Source of the DNA: Neonectria sp. B-13
Taxonomy: Eukaryota; Ascomycota; Sordariomycetes; Hypocreales; Nectriaceae
Length of the DNA stretch: 64,000 nt
Assembly: GCA_002682825.1 (NCBI GenBank)
Contig: NOKP01000042.1
Location: forward strand, 62,001 to 126,000
Direction of reading: 5' to 3'
Both the position numbers and the translations under genes were made by a program. Under the pieces are notes generated by a model. The model did no database searches and had not been told where the DNA came from. It worked only from the letters and a program-made list of their open reading frames with translations. Positions 21,602 through 32,788 of the stretch are shown here, in pieces (positions within the stretch are counted from its first letter, which is position 1; every line of letters begins with the position of its first letter).

Positions 21602-22849
21602 CTAGTCATCAAAGTAGATGCCCTTCTTGTCGCCGATGTCGATCAAACCTCCGCGGTATGCTCCCCTCTTCTTCTTGTTCTTCTCTTTAGTGAAGCCCTT
21701 GCCCTTTGTCACGACGAGGTCTTCGTGGGCACGCTGGGAGTAGTCGATGGCCACATAGGCGTTGGAGGCGAAGCGGGGGTCAACAGCAATGTTCTTAGGA
21801 ATGCGGGAGAAGGGTTCATTCTGGACCTTGCGGCCGGCCTTGGTGGTGGCGGGGTCCGGGGGCAGAGGCGGATTGGTCGAGTCCCCCTGGAATTCGGGAG
21901 ATGTCTTGTCCAGGGTGACGGAGGAGTCAGAGTCGTTGGCACTCTTAGCTTTGCCCGAGGCCTTCTCGTCATCGGAGGAGTCCGAGTCCGAGTCAGAGGA
22001 GTCCGAATCGGATGAGGCGTCGGAGTCGGGGAGAGGTACCTTGGCCGCGGACTTGGTATCGGCTGCACTGTCGGAATCGGAATCAGAATCAGACGAATCA
22101 GAGTCCGAGTCTGAGCTGGAGCTATCCGAGTCACTGTCGTCCGAGTCTGAGTCCTTGCCAGCATCCGAGTCCGAGTCGCTGCTGGAGTCGCTGCTGGAGT
22201 CGCTGCTGGAATCACTGGAGGAAGAGGAGGAAGAGGAGCTAGACGAGTCCGAATCGGAGCTGGAGGACTTGCTGCTCTTCTTCTGCTTCTTGGCTCGGGG
22301 CTCGTCGTCCGAGCTGGAGTCAGAGTCGCTAGAATCGGACGAGGACGAAGAGTCGGAAGAGCTATCGTCAACAGGCGCCTTGCGCTTCAGGCTCTTGGGG
22401 GCCTCCTTCTTAACCTTGACTGGAGGGGCAGCTTCGTCCTCACTGTCGCTGTCGCTGCCGCTGTCGGAGCTATCAGAGGACGCCTCGGCGTTGGCGGCGT
22501 CCTTCATGTCGACATCTTCGCTGTCCGAGTCGCTAGAATCAGAGCTCGCTTCGCTGTCTTCCGAACGGCTGGCAGCCTTGACGGCAGCCTTGTCTTTGCC
22601 GGAAGCCTCCCACTTCTGGAAGACACCTACGAGCGAGGTGTTGGCGGCATCCTTGGAGGAGTCGGTGGGCTTCCAGCCTTTCTTCTCTCGCTGCTTCTTG
22701 AAGGCATCGTGTGCGCCGGTGAAGGAGTGCTCGGAGAGGAAGGTCTCGACCAGGTCCATGAGCTCGCCGGGGGGCGGAGAGGCTGCGGAGCTGCCCTTGG
22801 AAGAGGACTTGGCCTTGGCCTTGGTCTTTTCGACCTTCTTGCTGCCCAT
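21602..22849 (-). CDS. SRP40/Nopp140-like nucleolar phosphoprotein (right copy)
   Basis: 415 aa from the ATG at 22849, identical to 4081-5328: LisH-like N-terminus, Ser/Asp/Glu tracts with Lys patches, and the SRP40 C-terminal domain. The repetitive AGC/GAC codons leave long open frames on the opposite strand, which are shadows rather than genes. Confidence 0.86.
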   Translation of the reverse strand: MGSKKVEKTKAKAKSSSKGSSAASPPPGELMDLVETFLSEHSFTGAHDAFKKQREKKGWKPTDSSKDAANTSLVGVFQKWEASGKDKAAVKAASRSEDSEASSDSSDSDSEDVDMKDAANAEASSDSSDSGSDSDSEDEAAPPVKVKKEAPKSLKRKAPVDDSSSDSSSSSDSSDSDSSSDDEPRAKKQKKSSKSSSSDSDSSSSSSSSSSSDSSSDSSSDSSSDSDSDAGKDSDSDDSDSDSSSSDSDSDSSDSDSDSDSAADTKSAAKVPLPDSDASSDSDSSDSDSDSSDDEKASGKAKSANDSDSSVTLDKTSPEFQGDSTNPPLPPDPATTKAGRKVQNEPFSRIPKNIAVDPRFASNAYVAIDYSQRAHEDLVVTKGKGFTKEKNKKKRGAYRGGLIDIGDKKGIYFDD

Positions 22850-23638
22850 GGCGGCGGTGGTGGCTTTGTCTTGCTTGTTGGTTTCGGGGGTGTTGGGCGG
22901 GGGCTGGACGGGATTTAGAAGGTTGTTGGAGAACAACCACGCGGGAGGGGCCTGGCTCGAGCTGGACATGTGCCAATGTCAAGAGGGCGGCGAGTCGACG
23001 GCGATTCAATGGCGAGAGAATCGAGGGTTTGCGTATGACGAGACAATGAAAAATTGTTTGCGACTTTGAACGGGAGCAGGCAAGCAGACGGCCATAGGCC
23101 CGCTAGAATTTTTCTGTGGGTTGCGCCGCTGTCGGGTGGGGCACGTGGTCTTATCGCGACGCCTGTCTCTTTATCGCATAGCTTCGCCAGTCAGCCAATT
23201 AAAGCAGGATCCTCGCCCAGGAACAGGGTGTGCCAGGCGTACCTCCTAGTACCAGTATGTACTGAGCACTACCTCAGAAGCAAAGATACTTTATGCAAGC
23301 AGTGTTATACTGGAGCCTTGGGGTACCCAGTCCCCAGGTATACATCCATCTCTAGGGCCGAGCTGATCAGTACCCGCTGCCCCGTCGTTGAGCGTCTCCC
23401 AGGTACCGGCTGTCCACCGGCCTCCCTTCCATTCCCAAACGGGAGCTTTCCTAACAACAACCATCGTCATCTCCAAAGTCTGGCCGGCCTGACTTTGTCG
23501 TGCCTTTCCTCAACAGCGCACTTTTTTTCAACTACATCACCGCTCAAGTCTTCCCATCTTCGAAACCCCAGCGCTGACTTCTTTGCGACACCTGTCGAAT
23601 CTACGGCCCTGTCATCCTCAAACCGCCAAAATACCATC
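22850..23638. promoter_or_regulatory. Divergent promoter region (mirror of 3292-4080)
   Basis: Shared upstream region of the SRP40-like and Rsm1-like genes, with a CACGTG palindrome at 23142-23147. No other gene. Confidence 0.45.
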
Positions 23639-25270
23639 ATGAATGCTACAAAGCGCAAGTTCAACACCTTGCTCCAGGGCCTTGGCTCCTCGCGCTCCAG
23701 GACGACCGACAACCAGGCATCCAACAACGACGTCAACTCTTCGCCTTCGCCTCGATCCACAGCAACGGCCTCGCCTAAGTCAACACCCACGCGATCGGCG
23801 GCCGCCATCGACGCTGAGCTCCTACAAAAGCGGCGACGCCTTGGTCTCCCTGACTCGACAGCACCCGCTCTGGATAAGAAAAAGGGCCTAGCAGCAACGG
23901 TCTCGAGTGTCTTGCGAAAACCGCAGGCCAACGCCCCGGCCAAGAACTGGAAGGATGCACCTGCCAAGTACTCTCCGAGCGATCGAGCTGAACTCCTGGG
24001 AAGACTCAGCACGTTCCAGGAGATCACAGACTGGACCCCGAAGCCGGAGAGGGTGAGCGAGATTGAATGGGCAAAGAGGGGATGGGTCTGCAAGGGCAAA
24101 GAGACCGTGCGATGTATGCTCTGTCACCGGGAACTGGTTGTTAAGCTCAACCGCAAGTTGGTTGATGGAAAGGAGATTCCCGTATTGGTATCGTCAGAGA
24201 TCGGTGAGTTTTTCGGCTTGTGGTTTGAGACTATATCAGATGGATGCTAACAGGCGACAGAGGAGGCATTGATCGACAAGTATGCAGACCTCATAACCAC
24301 CTCCCACAAAGAAGAGTGCCTATGGCGTAAGAGAGGATGCGATGGTATGTGTCTTTATGTCCATTCGACAGATCTAATCACTGACTGGATACCCTCAGAC
24401 TCGCTACTACGGCTATCCCTGGCCAACGCCACTATCAGCCTCGAAGCCTTGCGACAACGCTACGATGACCTGTGTGCGAGGAAGTCATTTCTGCCCTACC
24501 AGTTCAATCTTCGCCTCCCGGATGACCTGAAGCTTGATGAAATCGTATCTCAACTGCCTCCGGGTTTCTTTGCGAACCCGACGACAGTTGATGGAACCGC
24601 CGATCAGAAGCCCAATCGGGTTGCCCTAGCACTCGCCCTGCTAGGTTGGCAGGGCCTCAACAACGCCCGAATCGGCGCGGTTCCCAACTCGGCTTCATGC
24701 CATACCTGCTTGAGGCGACTGGGTCTGTGGATGTTTAAGAGCAAGGAGGTGTCCGACGATGGCGAGATCCTCGTGCCTGCCCCCATGGATTTCCTGGACC
24801 CCATCAGAGAACACCGATTCTTCTGCCCCTGGGCCAATGCCGAGACACAGAAGCGAGGAGGCCGACAAACTCGCCCAGAAGAGGAGCAGCCAGGGTGGAA
24901 GCTTTTGGTGCAAACCTTGGCCAACGACGCCCATCTGCGAAGTGTTTACGAAGGCCGCCCTTCGACTCGGCCGCAACCACAGAGCACAGCTACCGTCCCA
25001 TCAACGCCTCGAAGACCAGGAACCGCAGTGTCCGTATCATCGCCGCAGACTCCTGCAACCGGGGGTGTTGCTGGTGTTGGTTCTGAAAACATCGAGGACG
25101 ACGAGAAGGAAAGAGATGCCAAGGACAAGGAGCGGTGGGCGAGGTTGAGAAGAGTGAAAAGTCTGTTCGATTCCAAAGGTACTAGGAAGCTGAGGCATTC
25201 GATCAGCCGCCCTATAAGTCGCCCAGGAACGGGCCATTCGTCCAAGTCGACAGCCAATCAAAAGGAATGA
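23639..25270 (+). CDS. C3HC zinc-finger protein, Rsm1/NIPA family (right copy)
   Basis: Exons 23639-24203, 24261-24344 and 24399-25270 give 506 aa, identical to the left copy. The second exon is only 84 nt and carries the end of the C3HC zinc finger, including its His and last Cys. Phase is kept at each junction (GAG split G/AG, GAC split G/AC). mRNA export or nuclear-pore association is inferred from Rsm1 and NIPA. Confidence 0.87.
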
Positions 25271-25548
25271 GAGGGTACCCAGAGTAAGAGGCTATAGGCA
25301 TATACTTTAATGATACCACTGTGCGCGACAATTGCAATGCGACTCACAGCGCTGGCGCGTTGTTTTCCCTCAAATTCTGTTACCAGGCTTGCTTCCGGCG
25401 GGATGAGCCAGGTAAACGAGATAGCATTCCTCGTTGTGCTCCGTCATGCTGTTGCAATTTGACCCAAGTCGTGGATTCTCATCTTAGCTCCTCAAGGCGT
25501 GAGGGCATTTTGAATGAGTGGCACAATGCACTCTGACCGCAACTGGCA

Positions 25549-26823
25549 TCATGTCTTCCACTTAATATCGTCAAAGGGAACAATCGCGCCGGAGTACACC
25601 TTCGTCTCGGGCTGCTTCTCGACCCTCTCTCCGAGGGCAAAACCGGCCATTTCTAGGATCGCCAACCTGACGCCCCCTATTCCGCCACCGTTTCCCAGCC
25701 GAGGTGACGCTCCCATGTTTGCAGCGGTGGCATAAACATCCCCCGCGTGATCGGATCCTTCCCGCCAGCTACTCGTGGCCGTGTTTTCCACTTTCAACAG
25801 AGTTTTCCGCACGCCTGTTGCCAAGGTGTTGCAGACAGCGGGCCATGCCTCGCCGCTCTTGTCGGCTTTGGTGAGCACGACCAGGGTTCGGGTGTTGGAT
25901 TGCGCGAGGGTCTTTAACATCCATTTGTCCGTGTTCTGGAGCTTTTTATCTGCTGGTAACAGGACGACGGCGCCGCGGAGCGTCTTTCTCTCGCTGAGAT
26001 ACTTGAGAATTGACTGGCCCCAGTCTGATCGACTCTTGTAGCCGTATCCGGGGGTATCCATGAGGACCAGGCTGTATTTAGGAGGCATGCTGCCTTTGCG
26101 GATGAGATCCCGCGCAATCTTAGGGCGAGGGCCAACACCGTAGGCATTCATGGTCGTTGTTTTCCCCGGCCGGTTGCTGACCTTTGCCGTATTTAACTTA
26201 CCGACAAGGGCGTTCAGAAACGACGACTTTCCAGCATTGGAGGCGCCAAGGACCACGATTTCCGGGACATGGTCGTTTTGAGCGTGGTGGTGCAGTTCTT
26301 CGGCTGAGTACAGTAGACGGCATTTCTCCTCGAAGAATTTGGCGGCGGCGGCCAAGGGAGGTTTATGCTTTTTCCCAATATCCATTGGCACAGTCTCGCC
26401 CGTTTGGTAGCAGATGGACTCATGCTGATAGAGGGATTGTTGGTAGGGTTTCAATTTGCGAAGCGCCGTGCCTTTGAGTTGTTTCAGCTGCGTCGCGGGT
26501 TTCTTCTGGCCGCTCTTATCGATTTGTCTTACTGGAGTAGGTGCGCCAGTCTGTTGGATAGGAGTAGCTGGTTTGCTTTCCAACTCCGGAGCTCTAGCCG
26601 TGACAGCTATCGTTGGATGAGGTTCTTCAGGGGGGTTGTTTGGAGCATTGGGGACTTCGCGATGAGGCCGCCGTGATCTCGGTCTTATACGAAGTCCCAG
26701 TGCTGTTGATGTTGAAAATAGGACATGGCATCTGCCGGAAGCTGAGTGGGAGGGAGGAACGGCCAAACGCAGGGGAACCAGCCGCATTGGTACCATCTTG
26801 AGCACGCGCGCAGGAATCGCCAT
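25549..26823 (-). CDS. EngB/YihA-type mitochondrial GTP-binding protein (right copy)
   Basis: 424 aa, identical to 107-1381, with P-loop, DTPGYG and TKAD motifs intact. It is divergent from the AlkB-like gene 435 bp away, which gives the natural upstream context missing from the left copy. A role in mitochondrial ribosome assembly is inferred from bacterial EngB. Confidence 0.87.
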   Translation of the reverse strand: MAIPARVLKMVPMRLVPLRLAVPPSHSASGRCHVLFSTSTALGLRIRPRSRRPHREVPNAPNNPPEEPHPTIAVTARAPELESKPATPIQQTGAPTPVRQIDKSGQKKPATQLKQLKGTALRKLKPYQQSLYQHESICYQTGETVPMDIGKKHKPPLAAAAKFFEEKCRLLYSAEELHHHAQNDHVPEIVVLGASNAGKSSFLNALVGKLNTAKVSNRPGKTTTMNAYGVGPRPKIARDLIRKGSMPPKYSLVLMDTPGYGYKSRSDWGQSILKYLSERKTLRGAVVLLPADKKLQNTDKWMLKTLAQSNTRTLVVLTKADKSGEAWPAVCNTLATGVRKTLLKVENTATSSWREGSDHAGDVYATAANMGASPRLGNGGGIGGVRLAILEMAGFALGERVEKQPETKVYSGAIVPFDDIKWKT

Positions 26824-27258
26824 GCAACGCTATGGGGTTTGGGGAGTGTGAGGATTGATGAGGATTGAGATCTAACTCGTCGCTAGAAGTAGGTTCAAGC
26901 AAGAATTGAAAACAAGCAAAAATTACAAGTAGTCCAAGATCCAACGACGCCGTTTAAGGTATGTAGAGGGAGACATGCCAAGCTGCATTTCCTACGAAGA
27001 CTTAGTCCGGGAGGACCACGTGACCGAGCCACCACCACAGCCAGCATTGACGATTGAGTGGATTTGAGTGTGAAGACGAAGAACACCAAGGGCGTTCTCA
27101 CATTTAGCTGATTCGGAAAAGAAGAGCCAGTTACGAAAGGCCATTCCAGCACTTCTTTCTCCGGAGTCAGCTTGAAACTGTCCCAGTCAGACAACCTTCT
27201 ACGTTGAACACCCGAGAGACTTGCACCACAAACTGGACTGGCTCTGAGCGCCGCCAAC
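26824..27258. promoter_or_regulatory. Divergent promoter region between EngB-like and AlkB-like genes
   Basis: 435 bp. It contains a CACGTG palindrome at 27017-27022, the same hexamer as in the Rsm1/SRP40 divergent promoter. The inverted repeat can be followed only to 26929 inside this region. Confidence 0.45.
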
Positions 27259-28343
27259 ATGACGACGAATCTAACAGAACTAGACGCCCATGAGCAACCC
27301 TCGGATCACATGAGGGCAGAATGGAAGGCATTTTCACGACAAGATGTCTCGACACTAGTCAGCGACCCCAAAATCGACGATCCTCGCGCACCGCTGCACA
27401 AATCTGGCTTCCTCACTGCTGGTTCCTTGTCTCAAGCTCAAGTTGCAAGAAGCTTCGCCCATTTAGCTCCCGAATGTGCCACACACGCCGAGAGCGATGT
27501 GCCCATTCTCTACCATCCTTTACTCCCGGGTTAGTCTTGCCTCATGCCATCCATGGCCGGCTCGGCTGACGAGATATAGGCTTGCTTATCCTCCCATCGC
27601 TGGTGCCGCCGCCGGTGCAACGCCAGCTACTGGATCGCATGATCCATCGCGATCTAAGTAACCCAAAGCACCAAACCAATCTCCACATCCATTATGAGTT
27701 GCCTTACCCAGAGGCACAGGGCGAAGACGACAGCGACAAGTCCTTTTTCTCCCTCGACCCAGATTCGCCGCCATCCTTCACCCCAAGGGACTCTACCGTC
27801 CACAAGCCCCTGTCCATTAAGCAAGTCATGCAGAAACGTCTTCACTGGGTGACCTTCGGTGGCCAGTACGACTGGACAAACCGCGTGTACCCAGACGAGG
27901 AGCCTGTTCGGTTCCCCCCAGACATCTCCAACTTCCTTGAAGGGCTGTTCCCCAAGACCCTAGCTCAGGCAGCCATTCTAAACTTCTACACTCCGGGGGA
28001 CACGATGATGATGCATCGCGATGTCAGCGAGGAGACCGACAAGGGACTCGTCAGCCTGAGCTTTGGGTGCGATGGCCTCTTCATGATCGCCCCAAACGAC
28101 ATGGGTCAGAGCGAGGCCGCCGACACTAAGCAATATCTGCTGCTGAGGCTGCGGTCCGGCGATGCCATTTACATGACGAAGGAATCTCGATACGCGTGGC
28201 ACGGCGTGCCCAAGGTTCTCAAGGGAACTTGTCCCGCGCATCTAGAGGACTGGCCTTCGAGGGACGACGGCAAGTATTCCGAGTGGCGCGGCTGGATGAA
28301 AAGCAAACGAATAAACCTCAACGTTCGACAAATGAGAGATTAG
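27259..28343 (+). CDS. AlkB-like 2-oxoglutarate/Fe(II) dioxygenase
   Basis: Exons 27259-27529 and 27580-28343, intron 50 bp, 344 aa. The double-stranded beta-helix signature is complete: HRD at 236-238 and His298 (YAWHGVPK) as the Fe(II) ligands, and Arg340 (NLNVRQ) for 2-oxoglutarate. The middle segment FGGQYDWTNRVYP and the NFYTPGDTMMMHRD motif match the ALKBH1-like fungal branch. These enzymes oxidatively demethylate nucleic acids, either alkylated DNA or tRNA; which one is not shown here. The N-terminal 90 residues are a fungal-type extension. It is convergent with the HECT ligase gene. Confidence 0.88.
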
Positions 28344-28758
28344 CCCAGGGCTGGCTTACAAGACTCTCTCGAAGGACTGAGATCAATTACACAACTTCAA
28401 CCCTTTTAGATCGCTCGTCGTTATGCTTCACCTGATCTCATTCCCCAATGGCCTGTGTCGGCCTAATCCCTTGTCTCATGTCACGAGTCAACGCAGTTAG
28501 TTATCTAGGAGCATCGCTTTCTGCATGGTAGAGAAAACAAAGTTTGTCTCGTCCTCGGCTTTGAGGACGCATTGTCCCAAAGAAGGTTGCGATTGATCCG
28601 TTCCCAAACTACGCTAATAACGCCTGTGACTTCTTACTCCTGGTTGTAACCGACTAGTGCGTCTTGATGTCAAATGCAGCTCCTGCACATAAGTTCCCTA
28701 TCCCAGGTTATTCATTAATAGCTCCAAAGCCACCCGGATGCTTCTAGCATCTACCCAA
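28344..28758. other. Convergent intergenic region
   Basis: 415 bp between the stops of the AlkB-like and HECT genes. Nothing recognisable. Confidence 0.4.
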
Positions 28759-31700
28759 TCAAGCAAAGCCAAACCCCTGTGCATTTTCCAGTGCCATTCC
28801 TAGCCGTTCTCTGAGCACCTCTTTGTCTCTATATTCAGGCAACAACAACGTCCCGTAGCAGGTGTACGCGGTAGGTAAGTGACCTGAATCTCCTTCCTCC
28901 TCTCCATTCTTTTGGATGACGAATTGGAGGTTCTTCATGCCTCCGACTGGCACCCTGTCTGAAGACGTCACAAATTCCAGCAATTTGCGCTTCATTCTGT
29001 CGTCATATCTCTTCACAATCGACCAAAAGTCCCTAATTGTATGATGAGAAGCATCCCACCCGACGTATCGTGCATATCTCCGGAGTTCTGAGATGTCGAT
29101 GTCTTGGACACCTTCGACAAGTGACTGCAGGGTGGGAGGGCTAAGCAGCGACAGTGACTTCTTGTCTAGACAGGCATGAAACCCTCGCTCGAATGCTAGA
29201 TATTGGGGGCGGATGGAGATATCCGTAAGATAGCAAACGTAGTCGTTGACATATGCGTCTCGATTGTCATTCGTAACCATCGGCGCATCATCCGGATTCG
29301 CTGCGTTGGGAGGCGCTACGTCTTCCGAGGTCGCGGCTGCCTTTGGCCATGTCGTGCGGTCGTCGTTCATTTCTCGTGTGACGTTAGTGCCGAAAGCAGA
29401 TACTGAGAACTCGTATGTTCGGGCGAAAATGTCCTCAACAAGCCCATCTTGCTCATCCCACTCCAGCAGCGTTGTAAGGCCACTTGCCAACTCTGGCCAA
29501 CCGTCAGCGATATGGTGGAGCTCCTCGACAGGCTTCCCGAGCAGCTTTCTGTACAGAGCCTTCGGAAATGTGATTGGGAGCGTCAGCCCATTGTAGAGGG
29601 CAAGAGACATCATAAGCCCAACAAGTTCGAACTTCCACTCTTCGGTCAGAGAGCCAGGGGCAAACCAGACCATCCGGGTCCTCTCATCCATTGTGAAAGC
29701 CCCGTATGTAGGGTTCAGGCACTCGGCGATGGCAAGTCGGAAGAATTCTTGCTGAACACCACCCGAGTCGAACCCTTCCTCCCCGCCATCCTCGCCCAAG
29801 TGAACCTTCAGCGGACGTAGAAGCTCTCGCTCCTCACGCCTCCAAAGTTGATCAAAGGCGTCTCGAACAACATGTTCTCGGCTAATCTCAAGGATCAAGT
29901 ACTTGGAAGATGCTGTTTGCAGTAAATCTTGTAGCACCATCTTGTGATGGGGATTCGTGATGAGACTCCCAGGGTCCACAATGGCGCTCATTCGTGTCTT
30001 GAGTGAGCTTGACTCTTCAAACATCCGGCTCATTCTTGCGAAATTAATGGATCGGAAGAAGGAAACTAAAGTTTCCGAGCTGAATATGTAAGGATAGTCC
30101 AGGATGTGCCGCGTCCATCGCGAAGATGTAAACGACAGCCAGTCAACGGGCATCTCAATAGAGTCGAGACGGTCCGACAAATAATCCACCCGAAACTGGA
30201 TATCCCCCAAGAGCAATAGGTTTCTGTTCTCGTCTGATCACTTTGATTAGTATTTCGAGTCATCAATAAATCTAGGCAGGAAGCGCAAACTTACACATTG
30301 TCTCGATAAATGACAACGCCCCGCCAAATGGGCCGTCCATTGAGAAATCGGGGCGGCCATCCCATTCGTTCAGGAGGACAGTACGAGCCCAGTCCAAGAG
30401 CACAGTAGGAACCCGAGTTTCATGCAGAAGACGCTCGGGTTGCGCAAACTCGAGGACTGGGGCGGAACCAGCACTCAGAAAGTCGAGTTGGTACACCAAT
30501 GGCTTCAGCACATCCAAACCCGAATCACGATCTTGGGTACTAGCACTACGGCCGGCCATCTCCGCGAAACAGCGTCGAGCGGTAATAGCGCAGAATAGTC
30601 TCCGCGCTAATCGGATAGCAACCTCGTTCGAGAAGGCATCATCATAGTCAAGACAGCGGGAGGCTGGTTGTCTGGCAACAGCGCTACCGCCAGCTAGGGT
30701 CAGCCCATTAGAACGAATGCGCGACATCTCGTACAGGGTCCTCGAATCTGGTACGATCGGCGCCGCAGCAACTAATGCATGCATGCATATTGACATCAAG
30801 TGACCTGCCTCGGCGTCGGAGAGCCTAGTCTGGGGTTGATGAGTGCCCTTCGACTTTGTCTTCGCCGACCGCGATGTCTGCAGATTGGGTGGCGGCACAA
30901 AGAGACTTCCCGCAGCAATCCACAGGCTATGAAACACCAAGCTTGGCATCACACGGCTCAGGCGATGCAGACAATACCAGAGCGTTTGGGAATCAAATGG
31001 CTTGCCATCGCGCGAAAATGACTGGATCGTGGCTTGCGGATTTCCTAGCACGTTGAATATCGTCTGTTGGTTGAACTCCTTCCACTCCTTCTTAGGGGAT
31101 TTGGTGACGTTCGAAGTGCGTCTTGCAAGACGTGTTGATGGATTCAGAGGTTTGGGACAAGAGTCTCCTAAATCGCGGGAAACGACTAGTTGATCCTCAT
31201 ATGTGCCATCTTCTTGGAGCACGTTGCATATGAAATCCACGGTTTCCACGTCAAGTCGCGAAAGCGCCTGCGGCAGCGCATTGTGTAGCCAGGAGGCTGG
31301 GATGTCAGTCTTTTCCTTCCCTGGCCCGTCTGGGAGGTGTGACACAACAGGTGCCTGTCTCGGTTGTATTGCTGCTGGTTTATCTGGAAAATCTCTTTCG
31401 CAATTGTCCTCCGATGGGGTTGGAACTAGCTTTAGCTTTTGAATGGGCTGCGGGGCTAGCGACGGGACATTCTCGAAAAACGCGGGCTTAGTTGGGATCT
31501 CAGGGATCCCTCGTCCAGTCACTGTAGCGCTTGGTTTCGGTCGGGTAGGCTTCTCATGAAACCCATTGAAGCGGGGAGACAAGATAGCCGTCTTTGCATC
31601 GTCCGAACCTGCGGAAGGCGGAAAGGGTTCCAGGGCAGTCGTCCTCCTTGGTTTTGAAGTGGAGGGTGTTCGTGTCTTTGGTATGGAGCAACGTCGAGGC

Positions 31701-32788
31701 TTTGCTCTATTGGCATTGGACGTCTCAGATTGTGCGTGTTCTTCCGCGGAGCCTTCAGCGTGGCCTTGTGCTCTCTTCACCCTAGCGTCGGCCTCCCAAG
31801 TACTCGCCTGGGAGCCGTGTTGCGCTCGAGATTCCAAGGTAGGTTGAGGGCGGCTTGGATTGGTCGACAATCCCTCGCCGAGATCAGACTGTGATGCTAA
31901 CCCCGGTGGGCCATTGCTATGAAGTCCCGACATTTGTTGTGACATGGCTTCAATACCTCGAGGTGTCAGCCACTCAAGCATCTTGAAGGCTACAGTGCCG
32001 AAAAGATTGGCGGCAAAGGAGCGATGGTCCTTGCTAGTAGGGCCCTCAACAACGCGAATGTAGGAGTCCGGGGGGTCATCGCGAAGGGTTACTGATTTTT
32101 GAGTATCGCGACCGGAAACTCTTGTGGTCGAACTTATCGGAGGGTCTGAGGCGGGTTGCCCTGTTCTCTGGTGTGGGGACTGCCGTTGCCGTTGGTCTAC
32201 GGTGGCGTTGTCCCTTCGGCGGGCCGGGGATGTCTTGAAAGTTGCCTTTTTTAAGTCCACGTGAGATGGTGAAGATGGTCGAGCGGAGAAGATCAGGTTG
32301 TTAAGCGCGGCCGGCGGTTCCTTTGATTTGCGAAGGTCGGGGCATAATCCATCCTCGGGGTTATCCTGGCTAGCAAGATACACTGCTAAAGTCCTGGCGC
32401 TGGTGGTATTGTATCGTCGAAGGGGTGCTCTACCCGCCAAGCGTTTTCGGAAAGTGAAGCATGTTGGGGTCGTACAATTGGGCTGACCGCAGCCTGTTCG
32501 CAGTTGGGCAATGTACCTAGGATCATGAGTTCAGCGCTCGAGTCATTGCAAGAAGATTTCTAGCACATACTTCTCTACCAGGAGCTGAAAATCGTGTCGG
32601 CGACTGGCTCGATGGATGGCATAGACCCGGCTTGGGCTTTCGATGTCCTGGATATAGGCATCGAGTTCGGGAGGCGCGTCGGGGGGGAGTCTGGCGAAAG
32701 GGGCCTCCTGCCATAATCCGGCCAGGAGATCTAGGTCGCTTGGCATCTCTGAAAGACCAGCGGGCGCGCGGACGCTCTCGGGCGTCAT
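28759..32788 (-). CDS. HECT E3 ubiquitin ligase with an N-terminal AZUL zinc domain (UBE3A/Hul4-like)
   Basis: Exons 32788-32571, 32516-30295 and 30233-28759 give 1,304 aa. Introns are 54 and 61 bp, both phase-consistent. Exon 2 opens with an AZUL-type zinc module: GCGQPNCTTPTC, then a distant Cys (DGLCPDL), the spacing found at the N-terminus of UBE3A. Residues of roughly 110-480 are a disordered Ser/Pro/Arg linker, followed by a helical region. The HECT domain occupies about the last 400 residues, with GVQQEFFRLA and the catalytic LPTAYTCYGTLLLPEY, Cys near 1272. It should transfer ubiquitin through a thioester. The acidic-aromatic C-terminus (AQGFGFA) is normal for HECT ligases. Met15 is an alternative start. 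Confidence 0.9.

Larger units (their letters stand above)
13615..26929 (-). repeat. Right arm of the 13.3-kb inverted repeat
   Basis: Reverse complement of 1-13315. This arm continues at 26930 into single-copy sequence with an AlkB-like gene divergent from EngB, so it looks like the natural locus. Whether the left arm continues to mirror the sequence beyond 26929 cannot be seen because the window starts at its partner base. Confidence 0.95.

Noticed and set aside
1..26929. Transposon or provirus origin of the inverted repeat
   Set aside because: The arms contain only ordinary cellular genes with introns, and no transposase, reverse transcriptase or terminal repeat.
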